From assembly GCA_035934555.1 (NCBI GenBank), contig DASYXT010000136.1, forward strand, positions 1-64,000: a stretch of 64,000 nt of DNA. Reading direction: 5' to 3'. Within the stretch, counting starts at the first letter, position 1. Each line of letters opens with the position of its first letter. Origin of the DNA: DASYXT01 sp035934555 (GTDB lineage: Bacteria > Verrucomicrobiota > Verrucomicrobiia > Limisphaerales > UBA8199). The notes beneath the pieces were generated by a model. That model saw nothing but the letters and a program-made list of their open reading frames with translations. It did not search any database and was not told the origin of the DNA. Shown here piece after piece: positions 36,044-45,209 of the stretch. The position numbers and the translations under genes were made by a program.

Positions 36044-36505
36044 TTAAACGACGAGGTACTTGTCGGCTTTGACCGGTTGGGCGGTATCGATCATCACGTG
36101 GCCATCGCGGCTCAAGGTCAGTTCATACCAGGCCAGCCCCGCCGGCGCCGGGCCGCTGACCACACGGCCGCTTTGGTCAAACACGCTTCCGTGGCAGGGG
36201 CAGTGAAAGCCGTCGCCGGACAGATTCACCGTGCAGCCGAGGTGCGTGCAGACCGCAGATGCGGCGCGAAAGCTATTGCCTTTGCGAAAGAGGAACACGC
36301 GCAGGTTAGGCAGGAACGTCGGGCCTTCCGCATAATCTTCCGGCTTCAAGGCTTTGAAGCGGCGCTCGGGCTCATACAGGACATTGGGCACCAGGAATCG
36401 GCCGGCGGCAGCCAGCGAAGCTAAGGCAGCAAAACCGGCCGAGCACCAGCCCAAGGATAGGGCGAGGAAGGTGCGCCGGTGCATTTGATCTTGTGGAGAA
36501 TTCAT
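36044..36505 (-). CDS. Rieske [2Fe-2S] protein
   Basis: A 153-residue protein. The N-terminus MNSPQDQMHRRTFLALSLGW resembles a Tat-type signal/anchor (RRTFLALS), as in other Rieske proteins that are exported folded. Cluster motifs are CTHLGC (86-91) and CPCHGS (102-107). Ligands are C86, H88, C102 and H105, with C91-C104 as the disulfide pair. An upstream TTG at 36518 is in frame, but ATG 36505 clears the preceding stop. It transfers electrons from quinol at cytochrome b to the cytochrome c partner. It lies between the GltD-like and cytochrome b genes. Confidence 0.92.
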   Translation of the reverse strand: MNSPQDQMHRRTFLALSLGWCSAGFAALASLAAAGRFLVPNVLYEPERRFKALKPEDYAEGPTFLPNLRVFLFRKGNSFRAASAVCTHLGCTVNLSGDGFHCPCHGSVFDQSGRVVSGPAPAGLAWYELTLSRDGHVMIDTAQPVKADKYLVV

Positions 36506-36526
36506 AAGCGGAGGTGGCAATGTGGG

Positions 36527-38455
36527 TCAGGCTGGAACCCAATCGACTTTTTCCATCGTAATGGCGCCGGTGGGGCAGCGCGCGGCGCAGAGCCCGCACC
36601 GAATGCAGCGGGTTTCGTCTTTGATAATGCCGGAATGCTCGCCCTGAGTGGGAATGTGGCCATACCGAGCGAGCAGGGCGGCAGTGAGTTTCTCGTCACC
36701 GCGCAACGCCAGCACGTCCACCAGGCGCAGACAATTCTCCGGACAAATGTCGGCGCAGCCGCCGCACAGGATGCACTTGTCGCCATCGAATACAGGGCTG
36801 ACGTGGCACTTTAGACAACGCAAGCCTTGGGTCAGGGCTTCGGTTTCCGGATAGGCCTGCTCGACTTCGGCGATACCGATACGCCGTTCCAGCGGGAGCG
36901 CCGGAGGCGTACGGCGCGCCAGTTTATCGTAGCCTTGCGGCATCAGGTAATTCCAGGCGGGATAGGCGGTGACGCGCGCTTTGCGGGCCGGCTCGGGAAC
37001 CTGGCCGGTAAGGTACTTGGCAATCGAGCGGGCGGCGCGCTGGCCTTCGGCGACGGCCGTGATGATGATGCGCGGGCCGAAGGCGAGATCGCCGCCGGCA
37101 AAAACGTCGGGCCGCGACGTAGCGAGCGTCGCGGGATCGGTCTGGAGCGTGCCGCGCGGAGTGGTTTTGAGATTATCCTCCGGCCGAACCCAGGCGAGGT
37201 CGGCGGCCTGGCCGATGGCCAGCACGACCGTATCGCAATCGACAGTCTCTTCGCTGCCTTCTATGAACTGGGGGTTAAAGCGGCGGTTTTCGTCGAAGAC
37301 GCGGCTGCACCGGATGAGCTCCATGCCAGTAACCTGGCCGTGCTCGCCAAGCACGCGTTTGGGTCCGAAGCGGGTGTGCAGCCGGATGCCTTCCTGCTGG
37401 GCTTCTTCGATCTCTTCGCGCGCGGCGGGAATCTCATCGAGGTTTTCGAGGCAATACATGTGGACTTCCGGGACGCCCTTGCGGATGGCTTCCCGCGCGA
37501 CGTCCAGCGCCAGGCGCACTTCGTCAGGCGCTTCGGGCTCGCGCGCGGTCAATTGTTCCAGCGCCGAGGCCGCCTCGTGGAGGGCGCTGCGCAACTCGGT
37601 TTCGTTCATGCCGGAGAACCGCTCGGCCTGGCGCACGACGGAGCGGGCGACATCAAACGCGACGTTCCCACCGCCGATGACCACCACCTTGCGCCCGAGC
37701 GTCACGCGGAACCCGAGATTCACATTGAGCAGAAACTCGATCGCGCGCAGCACACCATCATTCTGAACGCCCTCGATGGCCAACTCACGGCTCTTGTGCG
37801 CACCAATGCCGAGGAAGATGGCTTCGAACCCCTGGACCTTGAGGTCACTCAGCGTGAAATCGCGGCCGAGCCGGCGGTTATGGAGAATTTGCACGCCGAG
37901 AAGTTCAATCGCTTTGATCTCCGCCTGCACGATGTCACGGGGCAGACGATACTCCGGCACGCCCAAAACCAGCATGCCGCCCGAGACGTCCTGCGCCTCG
38001 AAAACCGTCACAGCAAAGCCCTGCAAAGCCAGTTCATGCGCGCAGGACAGCCCCGCCGGGCCGGCGCCGATTACGGCGACTTTCCGGCCGGCGCCGATTC
38101 GGCTTTGCCCGGGATGCTTGAGCTGCGGATAAACGCGCGTCAAATCGAAGTCATCCGATTCGACACCGTACCGTTCGCAGACAAAGCGCTTAAGCGCGCG
38201 GATGGAGACGGCGGCGTCGAGTGCGCCGCGGCGGCATTTGGCCTCACACGGGGCGGCGCAGACCCGGCCGCAAATGGACGCAAACGGATTGGGCGTGCGG
38301 GCGATGATGTAGGCTTCGTCGTAGCGGCCGGCGGCAATCGCCTGAACGTAACCGCCCGAATCTGTCCGCACTGGACACCCTTCACGGCAGAGGACCTGGC
38401 GCGTGAAGTAGTTTAGATCCGGCAACTCGATAGGGTATGTGGGCATGTGGCCCAT
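36527..38455 (-). CDS. GltD-like FAD/NAD(P) oxidoreductase with two C-terminal [4Fe-4S] sites
   Basis: A 642-residue relative of the glutamate synthase small subunit. The N-terminal Fe-S domain has C23, C27, C62, C66, C70 and C74. The FAD Rossmann motif is GAGPAG (130-135) and the NAD(P) Rossmann motif GGGNVA (261-266). A C-terminal ferredoxin-like domain adds CILCGGCADICPENC and CIRCGLCAARCP. No glutamate synthase large subunit is present, so ammonia assimilation is unlikely. Sitting between a cytochrome c and the Rieske gene, it probably exchanges electrons between NAD(P)H and the bc complex. The start overlaps the upstream cytochrome stop (TAATG); a second ATG lies three codons in. Confidence 0.9.
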   Translation of the reverse strand: MGHMPTYPIELPDLNYFTRQVLCREGCPVRTDSGGYVQAIAAGRYDEAYIIARTPNPFASICGRVCAAPCEAKCRRGALDAAVSIRALKRFVCERYGVESDDFDLTRVYPQLKHPGQSRIGAGRKVAVIGAGPAGLSCAHELALQGFAVTVFEAQDVSGGMLVLGVPEYRLPRDIVQAEIKAIELLGVQILHNRRLGRDFTLSDLKVQGFEAIFLGIGAHKSRELAIEGVQNDGVLRAIEFLLNVNLGFRVTLGRKVVVIGGGNVAFDVARSVVRQAERFSGMNETELRSALHEAASALEQLTAREPEAPDEVRLALDVAREAIRKGVPEVHMYCLENLDEIPAAREEIEEAQQEGIRLHTRFGPKRVLGEHGQVTGMELIRCSRVFDENRRFNPQFIEGSEETVDCDTVVLAIGQAADLAWVRPEDNLKTTPRGTLQTDPATLATSRPDVFAGGDLAFGPRIIITAVAEGQRAARSIAKYLTGQVPEPARKARVTAYPAWNYLMPQGYDKLARRTPPALPLERRIGIAEVEQAYPETEALTQGLRCLKCHVSPVFDGDKCILCGGCADICPENCLRLVDVLALRGDEKLTAALLARYGHIPTQGEHSGIIKDETRCIRCGLCAARCPTGAITMEKVDWVPA

Positions 38456-38925
38456 TACTTATCGTACTTATCGTGGATTTCTTTGATCTTGCCCTCGGCG
38501 GCTGTCTTTTCTTCGGCAGTGGCTTTGGCGAGTTTTTCCTCCACGACGTTCTTCTTGCGGATGCTGGAGTCATAGACCAGGAAGTCGAAAATCTTCTTGC
38601 CGTCGCTGTTGCTGATCCCGCTGCCCGGCTTGTGCATCATCCGCTTGATGTAGCGCGACCATTCGTCTGGTAGCGCGTAATCGGAGTTAATCGGGCGGCT
38701 GAGCTTGTGGCATTGGGTGCACTTGGTGGAGAACACTTCATAGTTCTCCTTGATGCCGTCGGGGTACTTCGAGACATCGATAGTGGCCGGGCCCTTCTCG
38801 AATCGCTCGATGCGGGCTTTGGTGGCCGGGTCAAGGTTGTCGTCAGCGGCGCGGGCGGTGTGCGCCAGGCTGGCGCCCACCAGCACGCACAGCGTTACCG
38901 TGGTTTGCAGAGAGATCATTTTCAT
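38455..38925 (-). CDS. Periplasmic monohaem cytochrome c
   Basis: A 156-residue protein with a signal peptide (cleavage after HTARA). One CTQCH site (C69-H73) lies in STKCTQCHKLSRPI, then a Lys-rich C-terminal helix. The fold resembles small class-I carriers, with M96/M97 of KRMMHKPG as candidate axial ligands. It is likely a soluble shuttle between the bc complex and a partner in the periplasm. Its stop overlaps the GltD-like start by one base, so the two are translationally coupled. Confidence 0.88.
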   Translation of the reverse strand: MKMISLQTTVTLCVLVGASLAHTARAADDNLDPATKARIERFEKGPATIDVSKYPDGIKENYEVFSTKCTQCHKLSRPINSDYALPDEWSRYIKRMMHKPGSGISNSDGKKIFDFLVYDSSIRKKNVVEEKLAKATAEEKTAAEGKIKEIHDKYDK

Positions 38926-38958
38926 ATTGGTTCGAATGGAATCGGGTGAGGGTTTAGA

Positions 38959-40362
38959 TCAAAAGCCGTAGGAAAGCTGGAAGAGCACCTCGTTGCCGGG
39001 TAAGAAGTCGGCGCCGGGTCCCTTGCTGTGCAGCCATTCGTAATCGCCCTCGAACAGGAGCGTGTTGGAGAAGTAATAAACGAACCCGGCGGTGTAACGT
39101 TCGGAACTGGTCGAGGGGGCCAGCCCGTCGTTGGACTGGTCGTAGCGGCCGACCAACTCGACGTTGTTGATGAGCGGCCAGTCCAGGTTCAAGCCGGCCA
39201 GCTTGTAGCCGCCCTGCACCCACCAGCCATGCGGGCGAATCCCGCCCAGGTCGGCGGTGTCCACCCAGGTGTTGATGTATTCGCCTTTGACTTCCACGTA
39301 GGGGCTGATGTGCACAGCGCCGTCAAACACGATGGCCGACCACATGTTGCCCAGGTCATTCCACTCGCCCGTTTGCCCCGAAACCCCTAGCTCCACATCA
39401 TAATGGGCTTTCCAGGGGAAGAACCAGCCGAGGCGGCCACCGCCACTCGGATCGGAATGGAGATTGCCGAGTGTGGAAAAGGTGGTTCCCGGCAAGCCGT
39501 AGCCGTATTGGCGCGGCGTGGTCGAGGCCCCCGATAGGAAGCCGACGTTGCCGCCGAGGTCCAGCGCGCCGGAATTGCCCGTGCCATCGACCGATGAAGG
39601 CCCATTAACGCCATACACTGAGTAGGTGAGCATCTGGCCGCTTTCACCGACCGGCACCGAGCCGCGCAATTGGGCGCCGATGCCGTTACCGGGCAGCAAA
39701 CCGCGCGGCAGCGGATTATCGGGAATTTTGTTAAGCCAGCCGGCGCTGCGCTCGGAGTAGGTGCCCAACGGGAGCAGCATATTGCCCGCGACTACGGTCA
39801 CGTAATCGTTGAGCAGATAGTCCAATGTCGCGAAGCTCAGATCAAACCCGTAGCCGGTGCCGGAGGAGGCCGGGGCGTTGTTGGCGAGGGTGAAATCAAA
39901 TCCGGCCTCAAAGAGAATGTCGTCATTGGCGCGAAAGAGGAAGATGGGCGCGAAATCGGCAAACGCGAATGCGCTGTGCTGGCCCTGAGCGCGGCCAAAA
40001 ATGGTCTCCGCATCACCGACCACCTGGAACTGGTGGGTGGCGCTGGGGCCGGGCGGCAGTTGAGCGATGGGTTGGACCTGGGCGGCGGCTTCGGCTTTCT
40101 GGGCCGCGTTGGTCGCGATTTGCTGGGTCTGGTCCAACTGCTGCTGGAGCTGCTGGATTTTTTGCTGGTCCTGCTGGTGCATCTGCTGGTCGTGCTCGCG
40201 CGCCTGCTCGATTTGGTGCAGACGGTCGTTCAGTTCTTGCACGGATTTTTTCAACGCGTTGAGATCGTCGTCGCTGACGGCCGCGTGGGCACAAAGCGGC
40301 AGACCGGCGCCCGCGGCGCAGAGGAGGAAGGTGACCGAGTAGTTCAGGAAAAGTTTTTTCAT
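38959..40362 (-). CDS. Outer-membrane porin with N-terminal coiled coil
   Basis: A 467-residue protein with a signal peptide (MKKLFLNYSVTFLLCAAGAG) and a Gln-rich coiled coil at about 30-90 (LNDRLHQIEQ, QQKIQQLQQQLDQ). An OprP/DcaP-type beta-barrel of alternating aromatic strands follows, ending in the outer-membrane terminal Phe (QLSYGF). The coiled coil may trimerise it or reach peptidoglycan. Placed between two cytochrome genes of the same operon, it could supply the substrate or electron acceptor to the periplasmic redox chain. The gene ends 33 bp before the next cytochrome gene. Confidence 0.85.
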   Translation of the reverse strand: MKKLFLNYSVTFLLCAAGAGLPLCAHAAVSDDDLNALKKSVQELNDRLHQIEQAREHDQQMHQQDQQKIQQLQQQLDQTQQIATNAAQKAEAAAQVQPIAQLPPGPSATHQFQVVGDAETIFGRAQGQHSAFAFADFAPIFLFRANDDILFEAGFDFTLANNAPASSGTGYGFDLSFATLDYLLNDYVTVVAGNMLLPLGTYSERSAGWLNKIPDNPLPRGLLPGNGIGAQLRGSVPVGESGQMLTYSVYGVNGPSSVDGTGNSGALDLGGNVGFLSGASTTPRQYGYGLPGTTFSTLGNLHSDPSGGGRLGWFFPWKAHYDVELGVSGQTGEWNDLGNMWSAIVFDGAVHISPYVEVKGEYINTWVDTADLGGIRPHGWWVQGGYKLAGLNLDWPLINNVELVGRYDQSNDGLAPSTSSERYTAGFVYYFSNTLLFEGDYEWLHSKGPGADFLPGNEVLFQLSYGF

Positions 40363-40380
40363 TGGGAAAGTCCTTCGTGA

Positions 40381-40731
40381 TTAATTAGGGGCTTCTTCCT
40401 GCAGGTATTTCAGAATGGCCTTGGCCTGCTCGGCGGGCAGATTCGCACGGACGCGCATGTGGAGCATGACGGTTTTCCATTGCGTGCGGTTGAATTCTGT
40501 TGGGTAACGCTCGGGGTGACAGCGGTTGCAATTGACCGCGTATAATTCGGCCCCGGTGAGCTTCTTCTTTTCCGGCTTCTTGGCCGGTTTCTTTTCCGCT
40601 TTATCAGTCGCGGGGGGGGTGGAGTCGGCGGCGGACAAGCCGGTCACCGACAGGGTAAAGACGCCTGCGACAGCCAGCGCCAGGCAGGCGGCGGTCCAGG
40701 TGCGCAAGGTGGAGGAATGGAACAGCTTCAT
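40381..40731 (-). CDS. Small periplasmic monohaem cytochrome c (first gene of operon)
   Basis: A 116-residue protein. A signal peptide is followed by a Lys/Pro-rich linker (KAEKKPAKKPEKKKLTG), then a compact haem domain with CNRCH (C68-H72) and likely Met ligand in MLHMRVRANLP. The short domain after CXXCH (about 45 residues) is typical of minimal cytochrome modules for which the haem is solvent-exposed. It lies 18 bp upstream of the porin gene. The operon promoter should lie at 40732-40973. Confidence 0.85.
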   Translation of the reverse strand: MKLFHSSTLRTWTAACLALAVAGVFTLSVTGLSAADSTPPATDKAEKKPAKKPEKKKLTGAELYAVNCNRCHPERYPTEFNRTQWKTVMLHMRVRANLPAEQAKAILKYLQEEAPN

Positions 40732-40973
40732 GCGTTGTTCAGTTTACGTTCAGTTTTTTTATGTTCAGTACCCGGCGGCCACAACCGGCTCAGGCTTCAG
40801 AAACCAACTGCGATTCTCGACTGCGACTGCGTGCCAATGCTGGAGAGCCGGGCCAGGCCCTCGTCGGCGTCCAGCCATGACTCATTCAGCCTGGGTTATA
40901 TACCGCGCGAAGGGGCGAGGCCGCTACTTGCGGGTTGCCTTTCTCTGCTTGCGGATTGCGGGTGGGGGTGGCG

Positions 40974-41897
40974 CTAGGCGCCCATCAGCCGTTGCGGCTT
41001 CAATGTCGGCACCGGGAGTTGCGACAGGAGAGTGGCGCGGTACTCCGTAGGGGCGAGGCCCACATGCCGTTTGAAGACGCTGTTGAACTGCGGCACCGAG
41101 CCGAACCCGGACGCAAACACGACCTCGGAAATGCGCCGTGAGCGATCATTCAGCAGGGTCTTGGCCTTCTCGATGCGGACACGGGTGATGTATTCGGTCA
41201 AAGTCACACCGGTGGCCTTCTTAAACAGCTTGCAGAAATAAAACCGGCTGACATGCACATGCTGCACGACTTGCGTCAGCGTGATGGTCTCCTCGGCATG
41301 GGTGCGCACAAATTCCTTCGCCCGCGCCACCACTTCCGGATCCTCATCCGAGCCCGCAATGGCCAGGCGGTTGGCCGAGTCCGAAAGATATTGCGCGAAG
41401 ACTTCCACCAATTGCACCGCTGCCTGGAACCGTTCCGCCGTCAGCACCGGGGTGTCGAAGTAGGCCTTGCGTAGCTTCTTGACCCAATCGGGCGGCAGGT
41501 CGCCATCGAAGGATTTGAGGATCAGGTTGAAATCGCGTTCGGTGGGTTCGCGTCGAAAAATCTGGCCGCTCAGCAGGGTGGCGATGTGCCGGGTATCGAG
41601 GATGACCGGCACGGCGAGGACGGTCATGCCGGCGTGACAATATAATTGCTGCGTGGTCCGCTTGTTGGCGGCGTTGCGACACGCCCGCTCCTCGGTTTGC
41701 TGGCAGGGTCCACAGGTTGTCGGGGTGGAAGCCAGGATTGCACAGAACAAATTCTCTGTACCCTGGGCGGCGGGGCGATGCCCACCAGCGTCGGGAGGGA
41801 CAACTTTGAGCGTTACCCCGGTGGCTTTGCGAAAGGACGACTCGTAAAAAGCCACCAGAGGCAACCGCGCCAGATCCTCGAACGCCACCGGCTTCAT
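40974..41897 (-). CDS. AraC-family regulator with PocR sensor domain
   Basis: A 307-residue regulator. The N-terminal PocR-like ligand-binding domain (about 5-165) has Cys62, Cys65, Cys73 and Cys87 (TCGPCQQTEERAC ... YCHAG), an arrangement that could bind metal or respond to redox state. The C-terminal AraC double HTH (about 205-300) has ITLTQVVQHVHVSRFYFCKL and ISEVVFASGFGSVPQFNSVF. ATG 41897 follows AGGAA at close spacing and is preferred over 41933. It lies 243 bp upstream of the cytochrome operon on the same strand, so it is the obvious candidate regulator; direct control is inference. Confidence 0.85.
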   Translation of the reverse strand: MKPVAFEDLARLPLVAFYESSFRKATGVTLKVVPPDAGGHRPAAQGTENLFCAILASTPTTCGPCQQTEERACRNAANKRTTQQLYCHAGMTVLAVPVILDTRHIATLLSGQIFRREPTERDFNLILKSFDGDLPPDWVKKLRKAYFDTPVLTAERFQAAVQLVEVFAQYLSDSANRLAIAGSDEDPEVVARAKEFVRTHAEETITLTQVVQHVHVSRFYFCKLFKKATGVTLTEYITRVRIEKAKTLLNDRSRRISEVVFASGFGSVPQFNSVFKRHVGLAPTEYRATLLSQLPVPTLKPQRLMGA

Positions 41898-41979
41898 TGT
41901 TCCTGAAAATAATGAAAGTCCGGCCGGTTGCAAGTCCGTCGCAGGCGTGGCTGTTGCCAGGCTGCCAGACGCCGAGCCC

Positions 41980-42771
41980 TCACAACGCGGGGTGCCGTGG
42001 AACGCCGATCAGGTATGGCACGCAAAAGGGGCTGCCGAGCGGGCGCTCCAGCCCAGCCTCCCAATCAAAATTCTTGCCGCCGGCTTGCTGCGCCATGGCC
42101 AGCAGTTCCGCTGGCGTGTAGGTGCGCAGGCAGGAGATGAGCCCGTCGAACAGGATAGCCAGCGGCAAGACCGGCAGAACATAAGTCCACAACAGCCGTC
42201 CCCAGCGGAACGGGCGAACCCCAGGGGTCAACAGCCACACCATGGCTGGAATCAAGAACATGGTGGCCAGTGCCACCGGACTGCGCGCGGTCCCTTCGAA
42301 AATGGCGATACCCTGGCCGTCACGAATGGCCGAGGCCAGTATGGCCTGTGCTTTTTCGGGTTTGAAGTGGTGGAAAGCCGTGAATAAGGTCCGGAACCCA
42401 ACCAGTCGGCTGGGAACGTCCGTGGCATTTATTCCCGTGGGTTCGAAGGTGACCCCGGGTAGCTGGCGGGTGATACCCTTCAGCGCAGCGACATTGGGAT
42501 ATTTGTCCGTCAAACAGATAGACAATTCGAGCCCTTGCGCACGCAACGCCGGCAGTAGGTCCGGCCAAGGGCCGCCCGCGCCCGAGCATAGGTCAATGAT
42601 GCGAGTGGCGCCACTGCGGCGCAGAGCCTCCGCCAGCCGCGGCACAAATTTCAGGTAAGTCCTGCTCGCCCGTTGCGTGGTGACCAAATACTCCGTCACA
42701 CCGTTGCGGAAGGTCGCCGGCCACCAATTCAGGTCCTCCAGCTCAATCAAGTGTCGTCGCCTCATCCGCAA
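41980..42771 (-). CDS. Class I SAM-dependent methyltransferase with membrane helices
   Basis: A 263-residue protein. Residues 1-150 are a Rossmann methyltransferase: motif I IIDLCSGAGGPWPDLLPAL, a later TDKYPN acidic loop, and HHF in FTAFHHFKPEKA. Two hydrophobic helices follow (about 165-215: ALATMFLIPAMVWLLTPGV and LLWTYVLPVLPLAILFDGL), placing it at the membrane. The substrate is unknown. The start overlaps the 3' end of the YfhO-like gene by 10 bases, so the two are co-translated. Confidence 0.8.
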   Translation of the reverse strand: MRMRRRHLIELEDLNWWPATFRNGVTEYLVTTQRASRTYLKFVPRLAEALRRSGATRIIDLCSGAGGPWPDLLPALRAQGLELSICLTDKYPNVAALKGITRQLPGVTFEPTGINATDVPSRLVGFRTLFTAFHHFKPEKAQAILASAIRDGQGIAIFEGTARSPVALATMFLIPAMVWLLTPGVRPFRWGRLLWTYVLPVLPLAILFDGLISCLRTYTPAELLAMAQQAGGKNFDWEAGLERPLGSPFCVPYLIGVPRHPAL

Positions 42772-45209
42772 CGTGCCTCAACGATTGGCCCCCTCCGTTG
42801 CCCTCGGTCGCGAGCGCACCAAATCAGCAAACATAGAAACGAAAAGGCCGACAGTACCAGCCCCAAATAGAAACTGCGCGGCCGATACCGCAAGATCAGT
42901 CGGTGACTTCCGGCCGGACTGATCACTCCACGCAGCGTCTCGTTGACGCGCAACACCACCGCTGGCCGGCCGTCAAGCCACGCCCGCCAGCCCGAGTCCC
43001 AGTTGTCCCCCAGTACCACTAATCCAGCGGTTTGCATCTGTGCTTGCAACACGATCTTCGAGGGTGTTTCGCTGAGTACCTCTGCTGAGCCGCGGCACAC
43101 CTGCGGGAGTGCCAACTCACTATTAACCAGAGCAACCTCGCGTGGGTCAAACCCGGCGGAACCTAACCTGGCGCGGCACGCCGCTTCATCTGAAATGGTT
43201 TCGACTCTGCCAGGGACAAACACCCGCGGCAGCGCGGCGGAATTGGCCACCACCCAGTAATCCTCAGAGTGAAAGGCAGCGTGCAAGGGAGTTGGCGGAG
43301 GGCGACGAAAAACCACATAACGCACGCCAAGCATGTTCAAAACCGAAGGTAACGTGAGTGTGCCATCGGAGTTGGGTTTAAAGGCCGGTGCGAGCCATTG
43401 CGTCAAAGCATACGGATATCCTCCGAACCAGCCATCGGAGGTGGTCGCGAGCAGGTTCACCATCCGGGCCGGATCCACGCCATCATATCCGCGCACATCC
43501 GCCAGGCCAGCCATGTACGCAAGTGAGGCAGGCAGGCAATGCCACCCGATCACTCGCACCCGACCTGCGGCCGCCACTTCGGCCAACGCCCCGATTTTCG
43601 GGTAATAAAGGTTCGGGTCGCTCTGGATTACTCGTTCAGAACTGAACCAAATCAGCTCGGCGACGCACAGAACTCCCAGCACCGCAACCAGGCGCGGTTG
43701 CCAAGCCGGCTTCCATCGCAAACAGACCCAACAGCCCAGGGCGGCGGCGCACAAACTTGCCGCCACGGCCGCATGCGTGCTAAACCAATCCTGAACGCGA
43801 TGAACACCCGCCAGGTCATGCAACCAATCGAAGTGCTCCCCGGCCTCGACGCGCTGTTCCAATAGTGGGCCAACCGCCTCGGGTAAATGGAAGGTGCGGT
43901 ACATGCACCAGAGATACAGCAGGGCCAGCAGAGACGCTGGAGCCACCCACCACCGGCCCAGGCGGACCTGGCCTTGGCGCAGTGCTTCCAATCCCTCCGC
44001 CGCCAACGCCAATATCGAAAAACCGGTGATAAAGACCAGCCGGTTCTGCGACATAAAATTTAACGGCGGCACCCGCAGCAACCAAACCAGCCCCGGAACA
44101 TCCAGCGACCACGCCAACCCAATAAAAGCCAGCAAACACAACATGAGCCCCAACCAGCGGCGCCGGCGATAACAGGCGGCCAGCGGCGCAGCTACCAGCG
44201 TCGCGACCAAACCCACATAACCCGCAACCGCCGTTTCCGATTCGGTTTGGCCGGTGATTCGCAGGCTGCCGGTTTGAGAGGAACCGCCCGTATGCGGCAG
44301 GATGAGTTCGGCGAGAGAGACCAATCCGGCCGGCGGTCGTTCTGCTTCGCCAGCCGCGCGGCGGGCGATGCGCGCGCCGTCGCGGCTGTAATCCAAAACC
44401 GGCAGTACATAGGGCAGGGCCAACAATAATCCCAACCCCAAAGCCAGAATGATCCTGACACTGACCCGCCGCGCATCGCGGCTATTCCCGGGCGTACGGT
44501 TGATCACGGAGAGGGCAAAAACGCCGGCTGCGAGCAACACCTGGCAGGCGACATCCAAGTGGCCGCTGATCAGAACCAGGCAGGTCAGGCCAACGAGTCC
44601 CGCCGGTGCCAGCCGGTGTGTGTCGCGGGCAACCTGGTCAACCGCACACAAAATCCACGGCAGCCAAACTACGGGCAGGCAAGTGGGGTATCCCTGCCAG
44701 AGCACAAAAAACGCGCTCGAGGGGTAACACCACGAAACGATGGTTGCCGGCCAGAAACTGACCCCCAGAGTGAACCGGCAAAACAGGAACAGGCCCAACC
44801 CGGCTACCAGCGCTTGCAAGACTTGTCCCCACGCCAGCACCACTGGCGAAGCAGTCAAACATTCGAACGCCAGGAAGGGGGAGAATTTCGGCCAAATGAA
44901 CGGGACCCCGCCGAATTCGTACGGAGCCCAGGATGGAAGGCGGCCAGCATGCCACTCGGCTGTTGCGAATCGGCGAGCGGGTTCAAACATATCCGTCCGG
45001 TCGCTGAGCGCCAGGTTTTGCGGTTCGAGATTGGTGAAGTCAGAGTCGCGCGGAAGGTAAGTCGCCGGTTGCGCGAGGAGATCCACCGGCAGCAGGATTT
45101 TTTTTCCGACCAGGGATGGTCCGTAAAGAATGGCCTGCCCGAGCACCAATCCGGCGAGGAGGATGCATAGGTTCCTGGCGCGAGAGCGCCCGAGTTTGCC
45201 GACCATCAC
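42762..45209 (-). CDS. YfhO-like multi-pass membrane protein (GT-C-type)
   Basis: An 815-residue polytopic protein with about 12-14 predicted helices and a large extracytoplasmic C-terminal domain ending with one more helix. Features such as FWPATIVSWCYPSSAFFVLW and YVGLVATLVAAPLAACYRRR match the YfhO family, related to GT-C glycosyltransferases and, in Firmicutes, linked to lipoteichoic acid glycosylation. It probably moves a sugar or similar group from a lipid carrier onto an envelope glycan. It overlaps the downstream methyltransferase gene by 10 bp. It is divergent from the response regulator at 45369. Confidence 0.82.
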   Translation of the reverse strand: MMVGKLGRSRARNLCILLAGLVLGQAILYGPSLVGKKILLPVDLLAQPATYLPRDSDFTNLEPQNLALSDRTDMFEPARRFATAEWHAGRLPSWAPYEFGGVPFIWPKFSPFLAFECLTASPVVLAWGQVLQALVAGLGLFLFCRFTLGVSFWPATIVSWCYPSSAFFVLWQGYPTCLPVVWLPWILCAVDQVARDTHRLAPAGLVGLTCLVLISGHLDVACQVLLAAGVFALSVINRTPGNSRDARRVSVRIILALGLGLLLALPYVLPVLDYSRDGARIARRAAGEAERPPAGLVSLAELILPHTGGSSQTGSLRITGQTESETAVAGYVGLVATLVAAPLAACYRRRRWLGLMLCLLAFIGLAWSLDVPGLVWLLRVPPLNFMSQNRLVFITGFSILALAAEGLEALRQGQVRLGRWWVAPASLLALLYLWCMYRTFHLPEAVGPLLEQRVEAGEHFDWLHDLAGVHRVQDWFSTHAAVAASLCAAALGCWVCLRWKPAWQPRLVAVLGVLCVAELIWFSSERVIQSDPNLYYPKIGALAEVAAAGRVRVIGWHCLPASLAYMAGLADVRGYDGVDPARMVNLLATTSDGWFGGYPYALTQWLAPAFKPNSDGTLTLPSVLNMLGVRYVVFRRPPPTPLHAAFHSEDYWVVANSAALPRVFVPGRVETISDEAACRARLGSAGFDPREVALVNSELALPQVCRGSAEVLSETPSKIVLQAQMQTAGLVVLGDNWDSGWRAWLDGRPAVVLRVNETLRGVISPAGSHRLILRYRPRSFYLGLVLSAFSFLCLLIWCARDRGQRRGPIVEARCG

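Noticed and set aside
36827..38416. 529-codon plus-strand frame antisense to the GltD-like gene.
   Set aside because: No motif; all Fe-S and Rossmann motifs lie in the minus-strand frame.
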